Assembly (NCBI GenBank): GCA_001800095.1
Contig: MGUT01000059.1
Location: forward strand, 227-8,843
Direction: 5' to 3'
Source of the DNA: Elusimicrobia bacterium RIFCSPLOWO2_01_FULL_64_13
GTDB lineage: Bacteria; Elusimicrobiota; Elusimicrobia; 2-02-FULL-39-32
Length of the DNA stretch: 8,617 nucleotides
The notes beneath the pieces were generated by a model. The model worked only from the letters and a program-made list of their open reading frames with translations, searched no databases and was not told the origin of the DNA. Each line of letters opens with the position of its first letter. The first letter of the stretch is position 1. A program made the translations under genes and the position numbers. Of this stretch, positions 1-7,372 are shown one piece after another.

Positions 1-736
<736 letters not shown>

Positions 737-886
737 AAAGCCAGTGGCAAATGGGGCCCGATTTTGAGGCCGGGCCGGCCGTCTGCCGCTTGTATTAGAG
801 GTTTGAGTGAATGGCTCTCAATTCCGTCAGCCTTGAGATACTCTCAATGCTTGACAATCAAGTGTCTGTTGACTCTTGACTAAATA

Positions 887-909
887 ATCCCAAATCAGAC
901 ATTTGGGAT
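887..909 (-). repeat. 9-bp perfect inverted repeat in rRNA leader
   Basis: ATCCCAAAT (887-895) and ATTTGGGAT (901-909) form a perfect 9-bp stem with a 5-nt loop. Neither strand has a good T-run after it, so it is a poor intrinsic terminator. In the leader RNA it could be a processing or folding element. The structure is seen; the role is inferred. Confidence 0.6.
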
Positions 910-934
910 ATTTGGGGCGCTCATTGACTCCACC

Positions 935-1001
935 CGGCTTCAAGAAAAAACAAAGAGCGTTCATCAGAGAAGCCGTCTCCCCGGCTGATCGCTCTTGCGA
1001 T
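935..1001 (-). terminator. Terminator-like hairpin with possible alternative helices, rRNA leader
   Basis: Read on the minus strand, AAGAGCG (996-990) pairs with CGCTCTT (959-953). Inside it AGCCG (986-982) pairs with CGGCT (975-971) around a 6-nt loop, with some bulged bases. The 3' arm runs directly into TTTGTTTTTTC, the layout of an intrinsic terminator. Two other helices compete with it: 988-992 with 997-1001 (5 bp, 4-nt loop) takes part of the outer 5' arm, and 935-941 with 969-975 (7 bp) takes the inner 3' arm. The 3' arm CGCTCTTTG also resembles a boxA antitermination element. It could act as an attenuator or as an ordinary leader fold. The helices are visible in the sequence; switching is inference. 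Confidence 0.5.
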
Positions 1002-1032
1002 TCCGTCGAAATCAGGTGTTTGAGTCTTGCGC

Positions 1033-1045
1033 GTTGTCAAAGATC
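1033..1045 (-). promoter_or_regulatory. boxA-like antitermination element
   Basis: The minus strand reads GATCTTTGACAAC, about 11 nt after the inferred transcription start. It resembles the boxA class (TGCTCTTTAACA and its TTCTTTGACAA variants) that loads NusB/NusE antitermination complexes on rRNA leaders. Position and sequence fit; the assignment rests on similarity only. Its embedded TTGACA could be misread as a -35 box, but no -10 box lies at the right distance. Confidence 0.55.
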
Positions 1046-1062
1046 AATTTTGCAACTGATCT

Positions 1063-1091
1063 ATGTTAGGAAATTATCAGGGGGTTGTCAA
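1063..1091 (-). promoter_or_regulatory. rRNA operon promoter, sigma70-like
   Basis: On the minus strand a consensus -35 TTGACA (1091-1086) is followed by a 17-nt spacer and the -10 TAACAT (1068-1063). An AT-rich stretch just upstream (about 1092-1112) could serve as an UP element. Transcription would start near 1056, giving a leader of about 320 nt before 16S. It is the only well-spaced pair I found upstream of the 16S gene. Confidence 0.8.
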
Positions 1092-1119
1092 GCGTTATTT
1101 TAAGATTGTTTTCGGCGCG

Positions 1120-1137
1120 CCGATCGCTTCCGATCGG
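1120..1137 (-). repeat. 7-bp perfect inverted repeat just after nifU-like gene
   Basis: CCGATCG (1120-1126) and CGATCGG (1131-1137) form a perfect GC-rich stem with a 4-nt loop, starting 1 nt after the nifU-like stop codon. No T-run follows on the minus strand, so it is at best a weak or factor-assisted terminator. Alternatively it protects the mRNA 3' end. It sits between that gene and the rRNA promoter. Confidence 0.5.
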
Positions 1138-1138
1138 G

Positions 1139-1405
1139 TCAGACGGCCTGGACGGAACGGATCTCGGGGACCTGTTCGAGGATGATGCGCTCGATCCCCG
1201 CCCGCAAGGTCATGGTGCTGGAAGGGCAGGAACCGCAGGCCCCCTGCATGTGGACGTAGACCACTCCGTCGTCGATCGAGGCCAGCTCCACGTCCCCGCC
1301 GTCCATTTCGATGGCCGGGCGGATCTGGTCGAGAGCCGTCTCCACGCGCCGGCGCAGGTCTTCAGATGGGTTTTGAGATGGCGGATTGGGTTGTTTCTCT
1401 GACAT
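1139..1405 (-). CDS. NifU-like C-terminal domain protein (Fe-S cluster scaffold)
   Basis: This 88-residue protein consists almost wholly of a NifU C-terminal (Nfu) domain. After a polar N-terminus of about 15 residues it has the family pattern RPAIEMDGGDVEL (29-41) and then the CxxC motif CGSC (Cys57, Cys60). The family uses this motif, on a dimer, to bind a transient 4Fe-4S cluster and pass it to apo-proteins. There is no NifU N-terminal scaffold domain and no A-type domain, so it is the short stand-alone Nfu form, which normally runs about 75-95 residues. The ATG is supported by GAGGTGA (1412-1418) 6 nt upstream. It is transcribed divergently from serS and ends about 50 bp before the rRNA promoter; no other Fe-S assembly gene is nearby. 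The cytosolic cluster-carrier role is inferred from the family. Confidence 0.9.
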   Translation of the reverse strand: MSEKQPNPPSQNPSEDLRRRVETALDQIRPAIEMDGGDVELASIDDGVVYVHMQGACGSCPSSTMTLRAGIERIILEQVPEIRSVQAV

Positions 1406-1431
1406 AAAATTTCACCTCTAGACGACATATT

Positions 1432-1460
1432 AGTGTAACAGATTAAGACCATAAAGGCAA
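1432..1460 (-). promoter_or_regulatory. Candidate promoter for nifU-like gene
   Basis: The minus strand reads TTGCCT (1460-1455), a 17-nt spacer, then TACACT (1437-1432). Each box matches 4 of 6 consensus bases. It would give a leader of about 20 nt containing the GAGGTGA ribosome-binding site. The match is weak, and the surrounding DNA is AT-rich enough to give chance hits. Confidence 0.4.
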
Positions 1461-1469
1461 ATAATTTAA

Positions 1470-1475
1470 TATAAT
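1470..1475 (+). promoter_or_regulatory. -10 box TATAAT of serS, possible leaderless start
   Basis: A perfect TATAAT lies directly before the ATG at 1476 and 6 nt before the ATG at 1482. Transcription from this box would start at about 1482, the A of the second ATG. No Shine-Dalgarno sequence precedes either ATG, and no good -35 is seen at 16-18 nt spacing. A leaderless serS mRNA is the simplest reading, but chance in AT-rich DNA is possible. Confidence 0.5.
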
Positions 1476-1481
1476 ATGACG

Positions 1482-2777
1482 ATGCTGGACCAAAAAAAAC
1501 TCCGGGACGAACCCGATTACCTTCGAGAGATCCTCGGCCGGAGAGGGGTGGACAATCCTTGGAAGGGGAGCGGCGTGGGGCTGGACCGGGAAGGATTCAA
1601 CGACCTTCTGGTCAAGCACAAGGAGACCCTGGCGGAGATCGAGTCCCTCCGGACCAGGAGGAACCGGATCAGCGAGGAATTCTCCGGTCTTAAAAGGGGC
1701 GGGCGGGACACTTCCGTCCTGACCCGGGAGATCGAAGAACTCAAGACCCGCATGGCCGCCAGGGAGGCGGAATTCGGGGTCCTGGAAAGAGCCCTGAACG
1801 ACGCTCTCCTTAGGCTTCCCAACGCCTTGCATCCCGGCGTTCCCGACGGAACCGGGCCCCAGGACAACATCGAGGCGCGGTCCTGGGGGCAAAAGCCGGA
1901 TCTAGGCCGCGAAACCCGTCCCCATTGGGAAATAGGGGAGTCATTGGGTATTTTGGATTTTGTCTCGGCCGGGAAGATGTCAGGGTCCCGATTCGCGGCC
2001 TTGATAGGAGCCGGAGCTGCCTTGGAAAGGGCGCTCATATCCTTCATGCTGGATCTGCATGTCGGCGAACACGGCTATACAGAGGTATTTTTGCCCTATT
2101 TGGTAAGCGGGAAATCCATGGAAGGAACAGGCCAGCTTCCCAAATTCGAAGAGGAAATGTTCAAGGCGGAGAAAGACGATCTCTATCTCATCCCGACGGC
2201 GGAAGTGTCCGTGACCAATCAGCATCGGGACGATTGCATGGACTTGTCCATACTTCCCAGGAAATACGTGTCCTATTCCGCTTGCTTCCGCAGGGAGGCC
2301 GGATCCTATGGCAAGGATACTAAGGGCTTAATCCGTAACCATCAATTTAATAAGGTAGAATTGGTATGGTTTACATTGCCGGAAAGATCATTTGATGATT
2401 TAGAAGTCCTTACAAATGACGCGGAAGACGTATTGAAACGACTTGAAATTCCATATCGAGTTATGGTCCTATGCGGCGCTGACATTGGATTCGCTTCAGC
2501 TAAGACATACGATATTGAGGTTTGGATGCCGGGAGAAAAGAAATGGAGGGAAATCTCATCCTGCTCCTGTTTCACCGATTTTCAGGCGAGGAGAATGAAC
2601 ATCAAGTATAAGAATCAGCAGAACAAAAGAGAATACGTGCATACCTTGAATGGGTCCGGTGTCGCAGTAGGCAGGCTCCTGGCCGCCGTATTGGAGAATT
2701 ATCAGAAAAAGAATGGAGATGTCTCTGTGCCTAAAGTCCTTCAACCCTACATGAAAATGGAGACGATAAGCCGATGA
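1482..2777 (+). CDS. serS: Serine--tRNA ligase (seryl-tRNA synthetase)
   Basis: This enzyme charges tRNA-Ser (and tRNA-Sec where present) with serine, using ATP, in the cytosol. The 431 residues match the usual bacterial length. The N-terminus MLDQKKLRDEPD is typical of the family and leads into a charged helical hairpin (about 30-100) that grips the tRNA long arm. The class II catalytic core follows: GTGQLPKF and LIPTAEVSVTN, motif 2 around FRREAGSYGKDTKG, ISSCS, then motif 3 NGSGVAVGR (about 390-398). The reading frame also opens at the ATG at 1476, which adds Met-Thr. I prefer 1482 because it matches the family N-terminus and the position predicted from the TATAAT box. No ribosome-binding site is visible. 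The 3' third, from about 2315, is clearly more AT-rich than the 5' part. The last 4 nt overlap pckG. Confidence 0.96.
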   Translation: MLDQKKLRDEPDYLREILGRRGVDNPWKGSGVGLDREGFNDLLVKHKETLAEIESLRTRRNRISEEFSGLKRGGRDTSVLTREIEELKTRMAAREAEFGVLERALNDALLRLPNALHPGVPDGTGPQDNIEARSWGQKPDLGRETRPHWEIGESLGILDFVSAGKMSGSRFAALIGAGAALERALISFMLDLHVGEHGYTEVFLPYLVSGKSMEGTGQLPKFEEEMFKAEKDDLYLIPTAEVSVTNQHRDDCMDLSILPRKYVSYSACFRREAGSYGKDTKGLIRNHQFNKVELVWFTLPERSFDDLEVLTNDAEDVLKRLEIPYRVMVLCGADIGFASAKTYDIEVWMPGEKKWREISSCSCFTDFQARRMNIKYKNQQNKREYVHTLNGSGVAVGRLLAAVLENYQKKNGDVSVPKVLQPYMKMETISR

Positions 2778-4564
2778 TCACCATGGAAACCCCAACCAAG
2801 CACCAGGAACTTTTGAAATGGGTCCAGGACATAGAAAAGCTCTGTCAGCCGGAGAGAATCGTATGGATTGACGGAAGCCAGCAAGAAAAAAAACGTCTGG
2901 AAAATGAAGCTGTTTCGATAGGAGAACTTATAGAGCTGAACCAGGATAAGCATCCCGGCAGCTTTTATCACAGGTCCCATCCGAACGATGTGGCCAGGAC
3001 AGAAAGTCTTACCTATATCTGCACAAAGACCAAGGAAGATGCCGGCCCTACCAATAACTGGATGTCTCCGGAAGAGGCCTATTTTAAAGCCAGGAAGATT
3101 TTCACGGGATGCATGAAGGGACGGACCCTCTACGTCATCCCATTTTCCATGGGTCCGGTAGGCTCAAAATTCAGCAGGATAGGCATAGAGATCACGGACA
3201 GCATCTATGTCGTATTGAACATGAGGATCATGACCCGTATCGGCAATGATGTCCTCAAGGTACTGGGGGACCATGGAGAATTCACCAAGTGCCTCCACAG
3301 CAAGGCCGATCTGGACATTAAAAAGCGCCTTATTCTCCATTTTCCGGAGGACAACACAATCTGGAGCGTCGGTTCCGGGTACGGAGGCAACGCGCTCCTG
3401 GGAAAGAAGTGCCTGGCCCTGCGGATCGCGGGCTACTTGGGCAAAACGGAAGGCTGGATGGCGGAACACATGCTGATCCTCGGCATAGAGAACCCCAAGG
3501 GGGAGGTGCGATACATCACCGCCGCGTTCCCCAGCGCCTGCGGCAAGACCAACCTGGCCATGCTGATCCCTCCGCAGGGGTTGAAAGCCAAAGGTTACAA
3601 GGTCTGGACCGTGGGAGATGATATCGCCTGGCTCCGGATCCATCCGGACGGCTCTCTACGGGCCATCAATCCCGAGGCGGGTTTCTTCGGAGTCGTGCCG
3701 GGAACGAACTCAAATACCAATCCGAACGCCGTGACCACCATCTCCAGGAACACCATATTCACCAATGTGGCCCTGAAGTCGGACAATACGGTCTGGTGGG
3801 AAGGATCGGACGAACCAGCTCCGGAAAAGGCCCTGGATTGGAGCGGAGATGACTGGCATCCCGGCATCATCGACGAGCAGGATAATCCCATCAAGGCCGC
3901 CCATCCCAACAGCCGTTTCACGGCCCCGGCGAGCCAATGCCCCTGCATATCGCCGAAGTGGGAGGATCCCGAGGGGGTGCCCATATCCGCCGTTCTTTTC
4001 GGCGGGCGCCGCGCGCGGGTCGCTCCACTGGTGTATGAGACGTTCGGCTGGAACCACGGGGTCTACGTCGGGGCGACCGTGGGCTCCGAGCGGACAGCGG
4101 CCCAGGAAGGGAAAGTCGGCGAGATCCGCCGAGACCCGATGGCCATGATCCCATTCTGCGGATACAACATGGGCGATTATTTCCGCCACTGGATCGAAAT
4201 GGGCAAGCGCACGCCCAGGCCCCCCAAGATCTTCCACGTCAACTGGTTCCGCACCGATGAGAAGGGCAAATTCCTCTGGCCGGGATTCGGGGAAAATTTA
4301 AGGGTCCTGGAATGGGTCCTGGAGAGATGCGAAGGGAAAGTGTCCGCCGTCAAAACGCCGGTCGGCCATGTGCCGAAAAAAGAGGAGTTCGACATGACCG
4401 GGCTGGACCTGCCCGGAAGTGCGCTCGACCAGCTTCTCTCCGTCGTTCCCGCCGATTGGAAAGAGGACCTGGCGGACCAGGAGGCCTTTTTCAAGAAATT
4501 CGGATCAAAGTTCCCGGAAGAGATCTGGGAGGAATTCCGCGGCATGAAAAAAAGGCTGGGCTGA
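2774..4564 (+). CDS. pckG: Phosphoenolpyruvate carboxykinase (GTP)
   Basis: This enzyme converts oxaloacetate and GTP to PEP, CO2 and GDP in gluconeogenesis, or runs in reverse to fix CO2. The length of 596 residues is normal for the GTP-dependent family. Visible signatures are RSHPNDVARTES (N-terminal substrate region), GSGYGGNALLGKKC, the P-loop FPSACGKTN with the reactive Cys256, the metal-binding VGDDIAWL (Asp282/283), WNHGVYVGATVGSERTAA, PFCGYNMGDYF, HVNWFR and WPGFGENLRVL. None of these motifs is broken. The ATG shares the ATGA overlap with the serS stop, so translation is probably coupled; GGAG (2759-2762) lies a rather long 11 nt upstream. An ATG at 2783 is an alternative start. The first roughly 100 codons are AT-richer than the rest. 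A strong terminator follows. Pairing with serS is not a familiar operon arrangement to me. Confidence 0.96.
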   Translation: MITMETPTKHQELLKWVQDIEKLCQPERIVWIDGSQQEKKRLENEAVSIGELIELNQDKHPGSFYHRSHPNDVARTESLTYICTKTKEDAGPTNNWMSPEEAYFKARKIFTGCMKGRTLYVIPFSMGPVGSKFSRIGIEITDSIYVVLNMRIMTRIGNDVLKVLGDHGEFTKCLHSKADLDIKKRLILHFPEDNTIWSVGSGYGGNALLGKKCLALRIAGYLGKTEGWMAEHMLILGIENPKGEVRYITAAFPSACGKTNLAMLIPPQGLKAKGYKVWTVGDDIAWLRIHPDGSLRAINPEAGFFGVVPGTNSNTNPNAVTTISRNTIFTNVALKSDNTVWWEGSDEPAPEKALDWSGDDWHPGIIDEQDNPIKAAHPNSRFTAPASQCPCISPKWEDPEGVPISAVLFGGRRARVAPLVYETFGWNHGVYVGATVGSERTAAQEGKVGEIRRDPMAMIPFCGYNMGDYFRHWIEMGKRTPRPPKIFHVNWFRTDEKGKFLWPGFGENLRVLEWVLERCEGKVSAVKTPVGHVPKKEEFDMTGLDLPGSALDQLLSVVPADWKEDLADQEAFFKKFGSKFPEEIWEEFRGMKKRLG

Positions 4565-4593
4565 CCGCCCGGCCGGGGGATCGCCGGTCCCGC

Positions 4594-4640
4594 GAAGAAA
4601 GAAGGCGACGCCCAAGCGGGCGGCGCCTTCTTTCTTTTTG
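4594..4640 (+). terminator. Strong hairpin terminator between convergent pckG and korB
   Basis: A 12-bp perfect stem (4596-4607 with 4624-4635) continues, after one A/G mismatch, into 5 more GC pairs (4609-4613 with 4618-4622) and a 4-nt loop. The 3' arm runs into CTTTTTG, giving a good terminator on the plus strand. Read on the minus strand the hairpin is followed by a weaker T/C-rich end, so it may also stop korB transcripts. It lies about 30 nt after the pckG stop and about 14 nt from the korB stop. Confidence 0.88.
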
Positions 4641-4653
4641 AAGTGGGGAGCGG

Positions 4654-5526
4654 TTACTTGAAGCTTTCGACGAGGGCTTTGGCGTCCTCCGCGTTCAAGC
4701 CCGTTTTCTGTTTGGCGGGCGGGCCGAACTTGAAGGCCGGATCCAGCTCTTCATAGGTCGGCTGCTGGACCTTGTAAAAGACCCCGATGGGGACCCGGTT
4801 GTCGGGCTGGCGGACCGCCTTGAGGGCCCCTTCCCAATCCGACGTCTTGTGGTTCTCGGCCTGGAGGTCGTAGACCCGCTCGCGGAACCAGGGGTAGGTG
4901 TTGACCTTGTTGTAGGTGACGCAGGGGCTGAATACATCCACGAGAGAGAAACCCTTGTGCTGGATGGCTTCGGCCATGACCTCGGCCAGGCGGTCGGCGG
5001 CTCCGGAAAACCCCCTGGCGATGAATGTCGCTCCCGAGACCAGAGCCAGTTCTATGGGATTGATGGGGGTCTCTATGCTGCCGTCAGGCGTGGACTTGGT
5101 CTGGGTGCCGAAGATGGTGGTGGGGGAACATTGCCCGGTGGTCAGGCCGTAGATCTGGTTATTCATGACGATGTACGTGAGGTTGATATTGCGCCTCATG
5201 GCGTGGATGCAGTGGCCAAGGCCGATGCCGTAGCCGTCCCCGTCGCCTCCAGTCACCACCACGGTCAGGTCCGGGTTGGCGAGCCTGGCGCCCTCGGCCA
5301 CCGCGACCGCCCGTCCATGGAGGGTATGCATCCCGTAGGAGCCGAAGAATCCCGGCAGGTTCGAAGAACAGCCGATCCCGGACACCACGAGCACGTCCTT
5401 CGGGTCGAGTCCGAGAGCGGCGCAGGCCTTCTGCAGGGAAGAGAGGACGCCGAAATCGCCGCAGCCGGGACACCAGTCCGGGGCGATCCTGGATTTGAAC
5501 TTGGGGATTTCTAGGATTTCTGGCAT
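4654..5526 (-). CDS. korB: 2-oxoacid:ferredoxin oxidoreductase, beta subunit (KorB-like)
   Basis: This is the thiamine-diphosphate subunit of a CoA-dependent 2-oxoacid:ferredoxin oxidoreductase. Paired with KorA it interconverts a 2-oxoacid, CoA and oxidised ferredoxin with acyl-CoA, CO2 and reduced ferredoxin. Visible features are WCPGCGDFG (Cys19, Cys22), GIGCSS (Cys53) and SPCVTYN (Cys202), the four cysteines expected to hold a 4Fe-4S cluster. The TPP/Mg motif is GDGDGYGIG (94-102) with MNNQIYGLTTGQ (121-132). The 290 residues match two-subunit enzymes. The ATG has AAGGAG (5535-5540) 8 nt upstream and begins 25 nt after the korA stop, so the two are one operon. No ferredoxin-type delta subunit is encoded nearby. 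The substrate, 2-oxoglutarate or pyruvate/other 2-oxoacids, cannot be settled from motifs. Confidence 0.93.
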   Translation of the reverse strand: MPEILEIPKFKSRIAPDWCPGCGDFGVLSSLQKACAALGLDPKDVLVVSGIGCSSNLPGFFGSYGMHTLHGRAVAVAEGARLANPDLTVVVTGGDGDGYGIGLGHCIHAMRRNINLTYIVMNNQIYGLTTGQCSPTTIFGTQTKSTPDGSIETPINPIELALVSGATFIARGFSGAADRLAEVMAEAIQHKGFSLVDVFSPCVTYNKVNTYPWFRERVYDLQAENHKTSDWEGALKAVRQPDNRVPIGVFYKVQQPTYEELDPAFKFGPPAKQKTGLNAEDAKALVESFK

Positions 5527-5551
5527 TGGGGTTTCTCCTTCTGAAATGGAT

Positions 5552-7339
5552 TCAGCGGCCGACCAGCTCCGGGACCTTGGCTAGGGCCAGGGCTTCCTTG
5601 GCCTTTTCATGCACCAGGTCCGGGCCGAAGGGCTCTCCGTCGTATTTCCTATAGTGGTTGGGGATGGAGATCCCCGTCTCCTGGCGGATGAGGCGCTCGA
5701 GCTGGCCGGAGAAGTTATTCTCCACGATCAGGAGCTTCTTGGCGGATTTGAGGATCTTGCTCACGGCCTGGGACTGGAAGGGCCAGAGGTAGCGGATGTT
5801 GAGATGGTTGACCTTTGCGCCTTCTTTTTCCAGGCGGTGGAGGACGTCCCGGACCACGTAGGCGCTCGAACCCCAGGTGACGAACGTGAGGTCCGCGTCC
5901 GCCGGGCCCTCGACTTTCGGCTCGGGCAGGCTCTTCAAAGCCGTTTCCATCTTCCTCATCCGCTTTTCCATCATCAATTTGCGGATCTTGGGGTTGGTGA
6001 AAACGTCCGAGATCAGGGTGCTGTCCTCATCATGCTCGTCGGAACCGGCGATGAAAACGGTCCCCGGATTGCCCGGTAAGGCGCGGGGGGATATCCCGGA
6101 AGGGGTGAAGAGATAGCGCTTGTACTCGCCCTTGGGCCGGCCCGTGACGATCTCTCCCCGGTCAATCTTGACCTTGGAAAAATCCAGATTGTCGATGGTC
6201 TCGTGATGTTCGGAAAGGAGCAGGTCGGAGAGGATGATGACGGGGCATTGGTAGATGTCGGCGAGGTTGAAGGCCTCCGCCGTGGCGTAGAAGGCGTCCT
6301 CGACCGTGGTCGGGGCGATGATGAATTTGGGGTAATCCCCCTGGGACGCGCCCAGGGCCTGGAAAAGGTCGGCCTGTTCGGTCTTGGTGGGGAGGCCGGT
6401 GGAGGGGCCGCCGCGCTGGCAGTTCACGACCACCACCGGGGCCTCGATCATGGCGGCGAGGCCGATCGCTTCGGTCATGAGGGCGAATCCGCCTCCGGAG
6501 GTGGCGGTCATGGAGCGGGCGCCGGCGTTTCCGGCCCCCACGGCCATGTTCATGGCGGCTATCTCGTCTTCGCATTGCTTGACCACCATGCCGTACTTGG
6601 GCCCCTTGAGGGCCAGCCAATGGAGGATCCCCGAGGCCGGGGTCATGGGATAGGCGGAAAAGAACTTGCAGCCCGCCGCGACCGCTCCCAGGGCGATGGC
6701 CTGGTTCCCCGTCAGGAACATGCGCTTCTCTTCCGTGAATTTCCACGTGAATTCCGTTTTCTTGAAGTTCTCTTTGGCGTAGTCGTGGCCCGCCTGGGCG
6801 GCTCCCACGTTGGCTTGGACCACGGCGTCGCCCTTTTTCCTGAACGTTCCGGCGATGACATCGGCGACCGCGTCGAACGGGAAGTTGGCGAGGAATGAGA
6901 GGGCCCCCAGGGCCACGGTGTTCTGCATGATGGGGCTCTTGCCGAATTTGTTGGCGATGGCCGTGGAAGGGATTCCGAAATCATTGACGCCGGCCGGGAG
7001 CTGACCGTCCGCGATCTTTATCTTTTCCTTATTATAGATGATTCCTCCGCCGGGAGTGATGTCCTTGACGTGGCGGTTGACCGTATCGAGGTTCAAAGCG
7101 ACCAGGTAATCGCACATGTCGCCGGAGCACCAGACCTTCTTGGACCCGATCCGGACCTGCATATTGATGTGTCCTCCGCGTATGACGGATTGGTATGAAT
7201 TGTAAGCGAAGACGTAGAGCCCCTTCCTGGAACAGGCCTTGGCGAGGGTTTCCGTGACGGACGCGATGCCGTCCCCCGCCGCCCCGCCTATACGGATTGA
7301 TACCTTCCGGGGCGCTAGAGATTTGGTCTGGCTGGTCAT
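5552..7339 (-). CDS. korA: 2-oxoacid:ferredoxin oxidoreductase, fused gamma-alpha subunit (KorA-like)
   Basis: This is the partner of KorB. The 595 residues comprise an N-terminal gamma domain (about 12-195) with the start pattern IRIGGAAGDGI and SYQSVIRGGH. A fused alpha domain follows from about 208 (FLTGNQAIALGAVAAG), with the diagnostic YPMTP motif at 230-234, then EDEIAAMNMAVGAGNAGARSMT... and CQRGGPSTGLPTKTEQADL. The C-terminal region (about 470-560) holds the transketolase-C-like CoA-side fold (VTWGSSAYVV, IRYLWPFQ, VENNFSGQLERLI). The gamma-alpha fusion is typical of the two-subunit Kor/archaeal-type enzymes, unlike single-chain pyruvate:ferredoxin oxidoreductases. The ATG has AGGAGG (7345-7350) 5 nt upstream. 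Its own strong promoter lies immediately upstream. Roles could be oxidative or reductive TCA flux; direction cannot be read from sequence. Confidence 0.94.
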   Translation of the reverse strand: MTSQTKSLAPRKVSIRIGGAAGDGIASVTETLAKACSRKGLYVFAYNSYQSVIRGGHINMQVRIGSKKVWCSGDMCDYLVALNLDTVNRHVKDITPGGGIIYNKEKIKIADGQLPAGVNDFGIPSTAIANKFGKSPIMQNTVALGALSFLANFPFDAVADVIAGTFRKKGDAVVQANVGAAQAGHDYAKENFKKTEFTWKFTEEKRMFLTGNQAIALGAVAAGCKFFSAYPMTPASGILHWLALKGPKYGMVVKQCEDEIAAMNMAVGAGNAGARSMTATSGGGFALMTEAIGLAAMIEAPVVVVNCQRGGPSTGLPTKTEQADLFQALGASQGDYPKFIIAPTTVEDAFYATAEAFNLADIYQCPVIILSDLLLSEHHETIDNLDFSKVKIDRGEIVTGRPKGEYKRYLFTPSGISPRALPGNPGTVFIAGSDEHDEDSTLISDVFTNPKIRKLMMEKRMRKMETALKSLPEPKVEGPADADLTFVTWGSSAYVVRDVLHRLEKEGAKVNHLNIRYLWPFQSQAVSKILKSAKKLLIVENNFSGQLERLIRQETGISIPNHYRKYDGEPFGPDLVHEKAKEALALAKVPELVGR

Positions 7340-7372
7340 ATCTTCCTCCTGGTTGCCGTCAATATTCCAATC

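Larger units (their letters stand above)
737..1056 (-). other. rRNA operon leader (transcribed, non-coding)
   Basis: This roughly 320-nt stretch lies between the inferred transcription start and the 16S 5' end, and no credible gene is seen in it. Besides the elements listed separately it holds several short inverted repeats: 755-760 with 771-776 (6 bp), 832-836 with 842-846 (5 bp) and 850-854 with 858-862 (5 bp). Leaders of bacterial rRNA operons usually carry antitermination signals and half of an RNase III processing stem. The partner half would lie beyond the window, so that stem cannot be tested here. Confidence 0.75.

Noticed and set aside
1034..1040. TTGACA inside the boxA-like element as a second rRNA promoter
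   Set aside because: No acceptable -10 box lies 16-18 nt downstream.
1085..1402. 105-residue open frame antisense to the nifU-like gene
   Set aside because: It is a GC-rich shadow of a clear Nfu-domain gene, and its translation resembles no family I know.
1517..2047. 176-residue open frame antisense to serS
   Set aside because: It is a low-complexity Arg/Ser/Pro-rich shadow of the conserved serS frame.
5609..6898. Long open frames (156 and 231 residues) antisense to korA
   Set aside because: They are Gly/His/Val-rich translations caused by GC-rich third positions of korA; the korA frame holds all the family motifs.
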